DNA of 64,000 nucleotides, from assembly GCA_907165275.2 (NCBI GenBank), contig OU015655.1, positions 7,018,501-7,082,500 on the forward strand, written 5' to 3'. The stretch is from Zygaena filipendulae (Eukaryota > Arthropoda > Insecta > Lepidoptera > Zygaenidae). A program made the position numbers and the translations under genes. The notes beneath the pieces were generated by a model, which ran no database searches, had not been told where the DNA came from, and worked only from the letters and a program-made list of their open reading frames with translations. Shown here one piece after another: positions 13,101 to 24,100 of this stretch (the first letter of the stretch is position 1; every line of letters starts with the position of its first letter).

Positions 13101-15104
13101 AACTTATTCATAGGCTAGAACATCCACAAGGTAAATAATATTTAACTGATTTACAAATTTCTATATTTATGGTTTTCATGCCATTTTTGAAATGACATTT
13201 GTATGAATCTGTAAATCGGGTAAAATGTTAAACAAAAATTTACATCATAAATATAAAATAAATAACGAATGACGTGACAACTAAATAGTGAAAATAATAT
13301 AATTAAAATTTATTATTTCCAGGATTAACTTTAGAAATATTCCAATACTTACATGAGCAATACATAATTACCGTAGATGGATTTATAGCATGGGAGGTAT
13401 CTGAAAAGGAACCAGAAGGCAAAGGTTTGTTTTGAATATCCTTACTATAATAAATGCGAATGTTTGTTTCTTACGCTTTCACGCCTTAACGGCTCAACCG
13501 ATCATCATGAGTGTTTGTATAGAAAATGTCAGGGGAACATAGGGTATTTTTTATACCGGAATTCCCGCGGGATCTCCGAACTTATCGCGAGTGAAACCAC
13601 GGGGGACAGCTAGTATATATTTTCTCGATCTCGATTGACATGTATGCCATATTTTTTTTCCTATCGATGACGTTATAAAGTTTTATTTCGAATTGAAAAC
13701 AGTGTGAAAAAAACGACACTCAAAGAAGTGGCGTCACTATAATAAGCCTTCGTGTATAGGCAAGTCAAGTTAAAAATTAACTCTCTTTTTAGTTTTTATA
13801 TTTCAAATTAAATAATATATATTAGTGAATAATATTATGTCAGTTCGAACGTTTATATTGTTTGCTTTATTATTTTGATAACGGGCTACTAGAATAAATT
13901 ATGATCGATAGAATAAGATTGAACTTGGACCTAATTGTGATATTCGAGAGATAATGATCACCCCACTGTTGGGCACCATTCATTACCTAATACAATTGGT
14001 AACATTGGGTAAATATGGAAAATCAACAAAATATATATTATTATTTTTTATAAATCCACAAAGGAATTTAAAAAATGACTATTGAAAAGTAATGTTGTGT
14101 TATTATTCGTTTTCCCCTGCAGGGGTTTTAAAACCCTGAAAATGACATTAACTATATGAAAAATAACCAACTTAGTTCATTTCATTCTGTTCATTTTTGT
14201 CATTAATTTGTACTATATGTAGTAAGTTTTAAACTTGAGTTTAACATTTACATTGCGACGTTAAGTTCACGCAAATCACAACGCAGATCACTAATACTTC
14301 TATGATTCTCACCAGTTTACGTATATTTTTCATAATAGCTCGCTGCAGAACTAATGATGATTGCTTCACTAAATCGATTGTTCGCAGTCCTTTTTTTTAA
14401 TTCAAGTAAAGTTAAAAGAGGGACGTATTGAAGGAGGGTCAATCAGTATTCGGTTCTCGTCTCATATACCTATAGAAAAACATGACATAAATTATGAAAA
14501 TTGAATTTCATGGTTGATACCCCAAAGGTCAACTCCCCTTGCTTTGTATTGACGCGCTGTCAAATAAAATGTAAAGTTCATTCACTCGCGTATTTACACA
14601 TTTTTACTTTTTTCTCTGTTTTACCAGTGTTTTTTATTATAATATACTGGCTGATCCCCGCGCTTGTGATATCGGAGTTCTCGCGGGAATCCGGGATAAA
14701 AAGTAACCTATGTCCTTCTCTGCACCCCTGACAACGTGTATGCAAAATAATGACCAAGGAAAATAAAGATCATTTTTATACATAACTAGCTATGCCCCGC
14801 GATTTCACCCGCGTGAGTTTCGGAATTTCCGCAGGAATTCCAAACTTATTTTATTCTTCTTCCCCTAACAATAACAAACACAATAAAAAAAGAATTATCA
14901 AGGGCTTGAATAAGTATAAAACTAGATTCTGTAGATTACCTGACAATGAGCTCTAATTCAACCTCTTTGGCAAATGTGAATTTGGTACGTATGTGAATGT
15001 GATCAAGTGTGTTTATTGTTGCAGCTGTAATGAAGGTCGCACTTACGTCTTTCTTCACCAACATCCGAGAGGCGGACAATGAGGACTCGTGCAGCGAGGA
15101 CTGA
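4168..15104 (+). CDS. eIF4G: Eukaryotic translation initiation factor 4 gamma, 3' portion (19 exons)
   Basis: eIF4G is the cytoplasmic scaffold of the cap-binding complex, bridging eIF4E, eIF4A and eIF3. Exons: 4168-4521, 4777-5082, 5277-5407, 5495-5645, 6353-6516, 6603-6806, 7056-7202, 8054-8138, 9528-9750, 9838-9964, 11015-11218, 11321-11483, 11556-11633, 11782-12082, 12194-12380, 12475-12651, 12746-13130, 13323-13424, 15025-15104. Every junction has GT..AG borders and phases close to give 1188 visible residues and a TGA stop. Order of domains: acidic Ser/Thr-rich linker, eIF4E-binding motif (KKCYDIGFL), MIF4G ([32 protein letters not shown]), a polyglycine stretch, MA3, and a W2 tail ending [15 protein letters not shown]. 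The N-terminus lies upstream of the window. Introns hold many mobile-element copies. Identification is secure; the exact ends of a few exons are not proven. Confidence 0.95.
5277..5407 (+). other. eIF4G: eIF4G exon with the eIF4E-binding motif
   Basis: The exon encodes [20 protein letters not shown] and onward. This aligns by eye with the eIF4E-binding site of eIF4G proteins (general form YxxxxL followed by a hydrophobic residue). Here the tyrosine and leucine are present but the residue after the leucine is lysine. Confidence 0.8.
7215..7850 (-). mobile_element. Composite repeat in eIF4G intron: MITE inside a SINE-like copy
   Basis: Outer parts match the dispersed repeat family (sequences such as gaatctactgaacggattgt and gtgaaaccacgcggcacagct). 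The inner part, about 7345-7656, is a different element bounded by actcggaaagtaggtctgaa and ccctaggataacaatgtact. The same inner element occurs in the opposite orientation at 18832-19088, including the shared ctggccagtagcacacct and cagctggatactgcagaaac blocks. The inner element therefore moved as a unit into an older repeat. Confidence 0.65.
8815..8872 (+). mobile_element. LINE 3' tail in eIF4G intron
   Basis: The segment ends ttgaataaagttatttgact followed by ttgacttgac, the form of a non-LTR retrotransposon 3' end with a short simple-repeat tail. Only the last few dozen bases are recognisable. Confidence 0.45.
10066..10135 (+). mobile_element. Non-LTR element 3' tail, (AAAT)n type
   Basis: The sequence gggagctcctgccactagtt followed by ttaagcaaacatgtaagaac and an aaataaataaata tail recurs in reverse at 28187-28270. 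Two copies with the same end and an (AAAT)n tail indicate a retrotransposon 3' terminus. Confidence 0.6.
11782..12651 (+). other. eIF4G: MA3 (HEAT-2) domain of eIF4G
   Basis: Three exons encode an Ala/Pro-rich lead (about 11850-11940) and then the MA3 domain: [74 protein letters not shown]. In the family this is the second eIF4A-binding domain. Confidence 0.9.
12746..15104 (+). other. eIF4G: W2 (HEAT-3) C-terminal domain of eIF4G
   Basis: Three exons (12746-13130, 13323-13424, 15025-15104) encode the C-terminal W2 domain, which in animals recruits the Mnk kinase. Key pieces are [62 protein letters not shown] and the acidic end [17 protein letters not shown]. The last intron (13425-15024, 1.6 kb) is the longest in the visible gene and contains three repeat copies. 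Confidence 0.9.
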
Positions 15105-15664
15105 CGTCGCCGTAGCGCCCGCCGCTGGCGGCCTGCGCCCGCGCCCGCGCCCGCGCCGCCGACGCCCCTCGCACCCGCGAGGCTGCCCGCGACTGCCACT
15201 GAGTCTTCGGCTTACACTGTCTTCTATATTTTTATATATTAGAGACCTTCATTATGGAATCCATAGTTTATTGATTTTAATTATTATTATTATTATGATA
15301 ATGCTTATCCTAACAGATGCTAGAAAAAGTTGTATAATATTTTTAAATGCGATGGTGTGGTTGATTCTATCTAGTGTGGTCTATAAATTAAAATATTCAA
15401 AATTCAGCACTGATATATAATCGAAACTTTGAAAATTGATATTTATCAACCACTCTCAAGTCGCCCCCGTATATAGATACATTAAATTCAAGTATGACAT
15501 AAAACAAGATCACAAAATTTCATCATCTTTTGAATATAATTTTACGTCCTCTTTTGTTTTAGTTGTAAGTTTTATAAAAACGACAACTATATATTTAAAA
15601 CATTCACTGAAGTCGACTTCATTAAGAATCGAATTTCATTGTTTACGAAAGATAATCAATAAGC

Positions 15665-15670
15665 AATAAA
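15665..15670 (+). terminator. Candidate polyadenylation signal of eIF4G
   Basis: AATAAA lies 561 bp after the TGA stop (15102-15104). Between them is the probable 3' UTR: a very GC-rich Pro/Ala-coding-like stretch (15105-15200) and then AT-rich sequence. Other AATAAA hexamers occur further on, inside the tandem repeat, so the true site is not certain. Confidence 0.4.
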
Positions 15671-15960
15671 AATATGAGAGATAATGAAATTAAAGATTAT
15701 ATTAAAATTGCATAATGTTCCAGTTAAAAGTCATGAGCAATACGAGTTAAAATTGCTAATTTTAATTGTAGAGAGAAACCTTTAGGGATGTATTATGTAA
15801 ATAAGTATGTATTACAAAATATTACCCGCTCATTCACCAAGTTGGCTTCAGTGAAGGATGTGTCCGTGCTTCGTTTTAAGACAACCATTTATGATTTGAC
15901 ACGGAAATGCCTATGTAATATTCTATTATTATGTTATAGAATTATGTTAATTATATTGGA

Positions 15961-16245
15961 TAGAAAATTTCTGCATCTGATTGATTATGTATTACTGTTT
16001 GGTTATATTATTAATATTAAATAGATAATTTCTGCATCTGATTGATTAAATATTATTGTTTGATTATATTATTAATATTGAATAGAAAATTTCTGCATCT
16101 GATTGAATAAATATTATTGTTTAATTATCTTATTAATATTGAATAGATAATTTCTGCATCTGATCGATTAAATATTGTTTGATTATATTATTAATATGGC
16201 ATAGAAAATTTCTGCATCTGATTGATTAAATATTGTTTCTTATTG
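15961..16245. repeat. 61-bp tandem repeat, 4.6 copies, with alternating unit types
   Basis: Units begin at 15961, 16022, 16083, 16144 and 16202 with tagaaaatttctgcatctga or tagataatttctgcatctga. Units 1, 3 and 5 carry gaaaat, units 2 and 4 carry gataat, so the array has an overlying two-unit (about 122 bp) period. Each unit also ends with an attatattattaatat stretch. It lies downstream of the eIF4G stop, in or just beyond its 3' UTR. Confidence 0.9.
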
Positions 16246-18133
16246 TCAGCATAATAACGTAATCCATTTATTTTTTTAAATATTGGAAATATCAGCTTCA
16301 TTTTATTTCTTTTGACTTAGTTATTTTATTTTTTAACCATGATTTATAATTGTAATTTTCAGCTGCGCTGAGTTTTTAAAATATTTGATTTATTAAGTAA
16401 GAGCGCGACTCGTCTCGTCTCGTCTCTATTTGGGTGTATTCAGGGACATTTAGCGACGCGACACTCGATCAATTCAAACTGGATACCCGATCAATGTGTC
16501 ACAAGACCCAGGAGCAGTGCTGGGTCCATTAAAGCTAGGTCATTAAAAACTAGATGCATCACACTATAAATAATGCTATACACAACGTTACACTGCAATT
16601 ATTGATGACTTCATTCATGATTGCTCCTGCACCTGCTTGCTCGGTTTATTGTGAAAATGTTGCAACGCAAAATATAAATAAATTTCTCCAATATTCTGCT
16701 CAATTGAAATGTTAACATAATATGTTAATATTATGTTAACATGTTATGCCAATTTTTTTAATGTAAAATTGAAATCACTAGCATTCTTTTTACTGGAGAG
16801 TTACTCGGTGATAAAGCTTTTGGAAGTAATTACTTAGACCATTCAAAATTTTATAGTTAATTAGTTTCAGTGGTTGAAGAAACTTTACACCATTTTTAAG
16901 TCCCATTTTTTATAGATGAATTGCGATTTACATTATTTTAGTGCGGATATGTCTGCGGACATACACCGACTGCTGTGGTATTAAGTTCTGTTTATATCTA
17001 CAGACATTGAGCGTGTCAGACACGTTCCGTGGCAGACAAAATGATATTCTCTTATACAGTGCGTATTAACGTATTTATATGTATCTATCGTAACACGGCT
17101 GCGCAGAAGTCCATGTCTGTGCGTGTGAATAGAGCATTGGCTACATGCAGAGTAGTGTGAATAGAGCGTCAGAACCGTGCAGACGTCTTTTGTAAATAAA
17201 CGGCGTCTGTTGGTGTCTGCCGCGGAACGTGTCTGGCACGCTCAATGTCTGATATAAAAGGACCTTTAGATGTTGATTGTACTGATGATGTAGATTGATG
17301 ATAAAAAATCGACAACTTAAATAAACTTCTCGTCATTCTGATAATAAAATAAAAATACTTTGAAATTTCACTGCTATCTTTTGTTTTGGAATGACAGATT
17401 GCTTGTATTGTTGTGTATTCTTTAAAAATAAACATGATTATAAAATTTTTGTTTGATTTTTTTTTCAGGGCAACGTTAAAACTATTTGTTGCTCGTTTTT
17501 TTTTCTTTCAAATTGTTTTTTTTTTTCACTCGACATTCTCGACATTACTTTAGTTTGTAAATACAATTAATATTCAATAATCAATTAATATTTACAATTC
17601 GTGGACGGCATATTTATACCTTTTCTTAGTTTTTATTCATAAATACAATGTTATTGTAAGCCGAGATGGTCAATTTCACTGTGAATTCGGTGGTGAGCGG
17701 GTATCGAGTTGGCCGTGTTGATCGAGGGCCGACCGCGGTGAATCGCGCGCCTCGCCCAGTCCATGCTGGCCTACGCATAATGTTCCATCTGCCAGCTACG
17801 AAATTAAATTCATTTCTCATTTCATTTACTGTTTGTCACCAATATGTATGTTATGTAAATAAATTTTATATAAAAAATGTTAATCTTTACTGTTTCCTAA
17901 ACGATCATCTAAGATATTGTAACCGGCTCATTGCTAGCAATATCTATTCAAATATTTTTAGAGTAAAATGAGAACAGAGCTTTTATATTCCATTAATTAA
18001 AATGTATTCAATGAAATATTAGATAACTAAATAACTATAAAATTTATAAAGGATATATAAAAAATAAATCTCTCTGAGATTTTTGTACATAATTGTTGTT
18101 TAATTTCCATGATGTTGCTTGCATTAATAACAG
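16246..18133. other. Spacer between the convergent eIF4G and FBXO-like genes
   Basis: No gene recognised. It contains the second TTAA-type MITE (16985-17264) and a GC-rich island at about 17665-17800 (including gaccgcggtgaatcgcgcgc) whose origin I cannot identify. The remainder is AT-rich with T-runs. Confidence 0.6.
16985..17264. mobile_element. Second copy of the TTAA-type MITE
   Basis: It shares both ends with the element at 2567-2893 (tttatatctacagacattga at the left; cgctcaatgtctgatataaa at the right, with a small deletion) and the inner gacgtcttttgtaaataaac block. Left flank is TTAA; the right flank reads TTTA, consistent with an older copy. Confidence 0.7.
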
Positions 18134-21100
18134 TTAGTTTTTATAGATACCAATGCAGAAATCTATTTCAAACAATTGCATTATATCCTTGTACTCTTTG
18201 CATAGAGTTTCTACTGCATGTTGCCAGTAATTGCATTTTGATTCATCATCTTGAATTTGAAGTTTGATTTGTCTTAGACCTGGATAAATGAGAGTGGATT
18301 ATGAATTTAATCTTAACACAAAAATTATAGTCAATAAGGAAAAAATGGAAGTTCACAAAATGACAGCCATAATTAACCGTTACGTTAATGGTGTTTTCGC
18401 ACAAGAAAGCGTAGAACGCCTATGTTGCATATAAACAAAAAAACCCGGCCAAGTGCGTGTCGGACTTCGCTCATTTAGGGTTACGTACCAAATATTTTTA
18501 ACCGCAAAATAAAGTTGGATTTTAACAAAGAGAATTATCGTAGAATTTCGAAAAAAAAAATATCGAGTTATCAATATGTTGGTATTTGTTGGTAAAATAG
18601 CTATACGTAGGTAATAATAAATATTATCATCAAGTTCATAAGTCAACGGGAAGTTGGAAAATACTTCGGTACAAAATGTTGTAAAAAAGCGGACTTTGGC
18701 GGCTTCTCATGCCTTTGTTTCCCGATAAAAAAAAAAATACAGCTTTTAGCTACTCAAAGCTCTATTGAGCGATACGCTACTCCTTCCTTTATTCAACGAT
18801 ACCCCACTCGATTCGGTACATAAACAATAGTACATTGTTATCCTAGGGGTGAAAGTAAAATGAGTGAATTTTATTTTACATAAATCAATAAAAAATATTT
18901 TACATAAATAAATCAAATTAGGTGTGCTACTGGCCAGTAAGTATGCCCCCTATGATATAAAAAAAAAACTTGAGTTTCTGCAGTATCCAGCTGTCAGTTG
19001 AAAGCGATTCTCCCTAGGGCTGAAAAGTGTTACTTTCAACCCGCTTCTCAGGCATCTTCAGACCTACTTTCCGAGTATGAGTAATGAAATAGTATATTTC
19101 ATTATAAGTGCGGAAAGCCTGTCATTGCAAAGAGTTCCGACAACTGTCTACCCGAGCCGAGGCGCAGCCGAAGGTGAGGGTTGACAGTCGGAACTAGTTG
19201 CAATGATGGTTCCGCACGTGTACTGAATGCTGCGCCTCGGCTCGGGTCGACATTTGTCGGAACTCTTTGCAATGACAGCCTTTCCGCACTTGTAATGAAA
19301 TATACTAATTTGACATTGTATAGCTTTGGGTCATCAATTTACGTATACCTACTGTACAAGTTTGAAGACGACCTTCTACGGTTTGGTTGTAAAACCCGTG
19401 TGACACACGACGGACAGACAGGGACACGCGAGTGACAGCAATAGGGTTCCGTTTGAACCCTTCGGGTACGGAACCCAAAAAAGTAAAAGCTCACTCCGCG
19501 AAAATACTATGTATTTTTCCTACAGCAGTCGATTTAGGGTACAATTTAGAGTAGTGTGATTACTCGCTCTTTCTCTCTCTCACTCACCGACCCTAAATTG
19601 TATCCGATTTAGAGCTCTAAATTGGTGCCCTGAAATTGCAAAGTGTAGTAAGCGCATTAACCATATGTGGCGCCCGGGTGCGAAATTGTAGTTGGGTAAG
19701 ATAAGTAGGTAGGTACTATCTACCTCCAGATTCATTCAGATGTTGATCGCCCGGCCCGGCTGGGGCCCGGGTGCGGCCGCACTCAGCGCTCCTATGGGAA
19801 GGACGCCCCTGTTCTGAACGACTGACTGACGCACAGTCTAAACCACTGATCATAGAGGCCTGAAACTTTCAGGGTGTGTTCTTTGTATGACGTAGGCATC
19901 GGATAAGAAAAGATTTTCGGAAATTTAATCTATAAGGAGGTGAGAAGGGGTTGCAAAGTTTGTATGGAACAATTTCGCGGGAACTCCGAAATTACGGCGG
20001 GTGACTCATCGCGAGACAGCTAGGGCGGCGAGACTGTGCCGGTAAAAGCAGAAAGGGGTAAAAGCAGAAACTGACTGACTGATCGATCAACGCTATCAGC
20101 TGAAACCGCTGGATCTAGAATCATGAAATTTTGCACAAATATTACTTAAGTGACGTACCTAGGTGAGCACTAAGAAAGGATTTTAGAAAACTCAACCCTA
20201 AGGGGTTGCAGTTTGTATGGAACAAAATATGTTTTCATGGAAGAAAATAAATATGATCTAGATTTATTCGTTTTAACCTCCGGAAGAAGTTGCGGGCAAG
20301 AGCTAGTCTATACTACAATATACGTCATGAGTCATGACATTAATAGTACCTGATATGTTTGTTTGTTTAGTTTCCTCGACACGAGCTTATAGCCACGGTA
20401 GTATCTCTAAGTAGTTTGTGCTTATAGCTTAGTGTGGAATCAAGTAGGTACCTACTTAGGTGTTTGTTGTGAAGTATTATTAATTATTATCTACCTACAT
20501 ATATTTTAATTTGTAAAAAAAAAAGTATTAAGCACATACCTAATTATCTTGTTAGTAAGGTGAAAAGTTTATCATATTATGTGACACGAGAGTATTTTTG
20601 TTTCGTTTAGGTCCATGGTTTAGGCGCACCTACTTCTTACGCCCCTGAATCTTTCACTCGTTCAGGATTTGGACTTAGTTCAAATAGGTATAAACTTTCT
20701 TTTGATATCTTTAATAAATAATTTAATTGAATCATTCGATCGCTCGGAATTTAAACTACACTCGCAACAAACAGACAAACAGACAGATAGAGTTACTTTC
20801 GCATTTGTAATATGAGTAAGGATAAATTTCTGATTATATGTATAATATAATTAGGTATATTTAGTTTTTGAAACTAAGAAATGCAGATTGTTGACGGTCT
20901 TATTGGTAGTGTCAAGCCATCTCCCTTCTACGGTCGCCACTGAAAATCAGCGTCGTGGAACTTAGTGCCACGGCATAATGCTGAGTGGTAGCCATTTTGG
21001 TACCAAATCGCTTGTACTTGTTTTATCTTTATGGTATCAAATAAACTTTTTTCTATTCTATTCTATATCCATTCCCGCGGGAACTCGGGAGTTTGTGAGG

Positions 21101-24100
21101 TTATCTATGGATCTTTTTATTATAGATAGGAAGCTAAAGTGATCTTGAGTGTCATAGGGTACTTTTTATCTCGGAATTCCCGCGGGAGCTCCGAAATTAC
21201 CGCGGGTGATACCGCGGGGGTCAGCTAGTAATCTATAAGCGTTATCGCCAGATATAGAAAACTAAGGTAACGTACCTACTGTCATGTCACGCGGTCACGA
21301 AAAAATGTACTTTTGATTGGACGATTTTACGTGATCACGTGATGATACGTTCCTTAGGGCTGGCTGTTGCTGTTTGTTACGAAACAACAGTGTGTGTGTC
21401 AATCGCTTAACTCACGATCGCAGACTCCTCCGGCTACAATCTGAAGCATCCTCCGCAGATCGACCTCGTCCTCCACGCGGCCGATGTAAAAGAAACGCAC
21501 CAAACGTGGCATCAGTTCGAAGACACGTCGAAGAGGGAACGTGGCAAACCGCCACTGATGTATGCTCAGTGTTACTATGCGAACGAACACATTCAACTAA
21601 ATTCTATAACTACCAAAAAATTAAGTAGGTACCTGTCTTGGGCATCAATTAAAATTCTATTTAGTCCGTCAGTTAGATAGTAAAAAATATTTATTTATTT
21701 ATTTATTCTTTATTGCACAGTGTGTACAAATGGCGAACTTAATGCCTTGCGGCATTCTCTACCAGTTAACCATTGGGTAGACAGAGAGATATAGAAGATG
21801 GGGTGTGCAAACAAAATATGACACGTATTTTTTTGCTTTTTCGAATTAAAAAAAAATATTACTTGGTTAAAACGCATTAAAGTTTAGGAGTGGGAGGTCG
21901 CGACGTGCGACGTCATAACTATGTATGTAAGTATAAAGTGTACCTAGGTGTGACGTCACACGGAATTTCAACTCAATGTATCGCCGTTATTTTTTGAGTA
22001 CTTACTTACCTACGTAAAAGAAAAATACGTGTCCAATATTTTTAAAAAATCTAAAAGGACTAAAAATTTAAACTTAGTCGTCATGCCCATTGTTTCTGTA
22101 TGTAGGTAATATCAAGACAGCTGCAATGAAAATAATGTAATGAGCCGTGGTAATGAGCTTAGACGCTTTAAACCATGTTATTTGAAATCGAAGTAAGTAC
22201 CTGCCTAAGTAGGTATTTCAAGTTTTACGAAAATACGGTCAGCTGGTTAGAAGATTACGGGTCAAACGGACTACGGAAGAAAAAAAAATCTTCCGTAGTC
22301 TAATCAACTGTACTATGGAAAATATTATTTTTCCGTAGTCCAGCTGACCGGGCAGCTCAACCGTATCTGTACCAAGGGCAAATAGTAGTTTTAATATCAT
22401 GCAAATAAATCTCTGAATAAAAGTTTCTAGATCAGGCAAAGCCTTGGCATGGTAGTCGACGCAGAAAAGGTTTTTCTGCAAGTTGGGTCGCAGGAAGAAG
22501 ATAGAGGAGTTACCAGGTGCATGTGGGTAAGAACTGTCGGAAAACACATAGTATAGGTACAAGTATCTCGATATTACAGAAGACGCTACAATTAGATATA
22601 AGTAGGTATTAGGGAATCACCAACCTAGAGTACTAGAGTAATGATGAGCGACGTGGCGTATGAAGCAACTAATATCAGAATCCTGTCGCTGTTGCATCTT
22701 GAGATCGATACCCAATTCCAAATGTGTTTCACGGAGTGGTATATTTTGAGTCAGAAATCTTCGTACGTTGTCATAGTCCCGTATGCGAACTGTTCGAAAG
22801 AGAATGTGGAGTTTTATATTAAACATTTGGTCTCGGTAATTTCATTCGCTATACGCATTTTCATCCAGTTCCTAATTCCACAAAAAAATTTAAAAAAATA
22901 TTTACACAGTACAAAGTAGGTAGGTCCCTACCCTAAATATTGAAAGAAAATTTCACAAATAGGAATCATTCCTTTATTAAAAAAAAATAATACCTAATCT
23001 GCAATTCTGCATTCACCGATTGTTGAGATTTTTCAAAAATCCATAAAGATAGTGAGATTCCTTTTTTCCATCTTAACTAAAATTATAAAGGGGAAAGATT
23101 TGATTTCTTGTTTATTTGTTTGTTACGATTTAACTCAAAAACTACTGGACCGATTTCAAAAATTATTTTACCATTAGAATGCTACCTTACCTATATCTGA
23201 GTAACAGGCTATATTTCTAGAATTTCCGCGGGAAATTACCGCGGGTGTAACCGCGGGGAACAGCTAGTTCGGTATGACATTTCAACATTGTAGTAGATTA
23301 TGACAATGTTTTACTTTGAATGTCATAACAAATGATTACTATGGTAGAAACTTTAGATTTGTTCAAAACATATTTACAAAATGTCATGAGAATGTAGATA
23401 TCGGGGCATGCAACAGCAACTCGTTTCCAAACCGTGTCCGGTATGTCGTAGCCGGCGATACCAAGCGCGGCATCAGATCGTCCAGGCGTCTGCTCCTCAC
23501 GACAAATTATCTGAAAATTAACTTATACTTGCACCTGCGTTTGACAAAACGATGTACAATAGTGTAGTGATATTAGAATTAAGAAATGTAGATACTGTAA
23601 CCGAGCGATGAAAAAATGCACGCATTAGATAGGTCTCAAACAGCTATATATTATGCCACTGGCAAAGGTTAGAATAATTTGGAACTCCAACGCCACATAA
23701 TAGCTATATTATACTATCCATTATTAGTTATAGACAACACAAAGGCTATGTCTATAGCTGTTTTTTAACTGCCTTTTAACTCACCTGTAACCTAAAATGC
23801 GGCTTCTTGATGACTGGCATTAGAGCCATGAGCGCACCTCCCGTGCCGTCAGCGATGTGCGAATATTCGAGAGCAAGCACCCTCAAGTTACGCAGCTCGC
23901 CCAAACTCCGTAGAAAACATTGTTTAGTTTTAGGTCTAGGGATATACTGACCACTTCCTTAAAAATATCATCACACAATTTTTTAAAATTTTATATGCAT
24001 ATGACTACAATAAGGCACAGGCATATTTTATAGATAGTTTTTATTAATACATAATTTTATTAGTACAATATACAGACAAGTGCCGTGCTAAGATCTAGAA

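Noticed and set aside
15079..15420. 113-aa plus-strand frame over the end of eIF4G
   Set aside because: It overlaps the last eIF4G exon in another frame and its Pro/Arg content comes from GC-rich repeats.
22239..22562. 107-aa minus-strand frame as an extra FBXO-like exon
   Set aside because: The exon ending at 22625 joins in phase to 21574 (STL-VTLSIHQW), so this frame is not needed and it overlaps the three-stem repeat.
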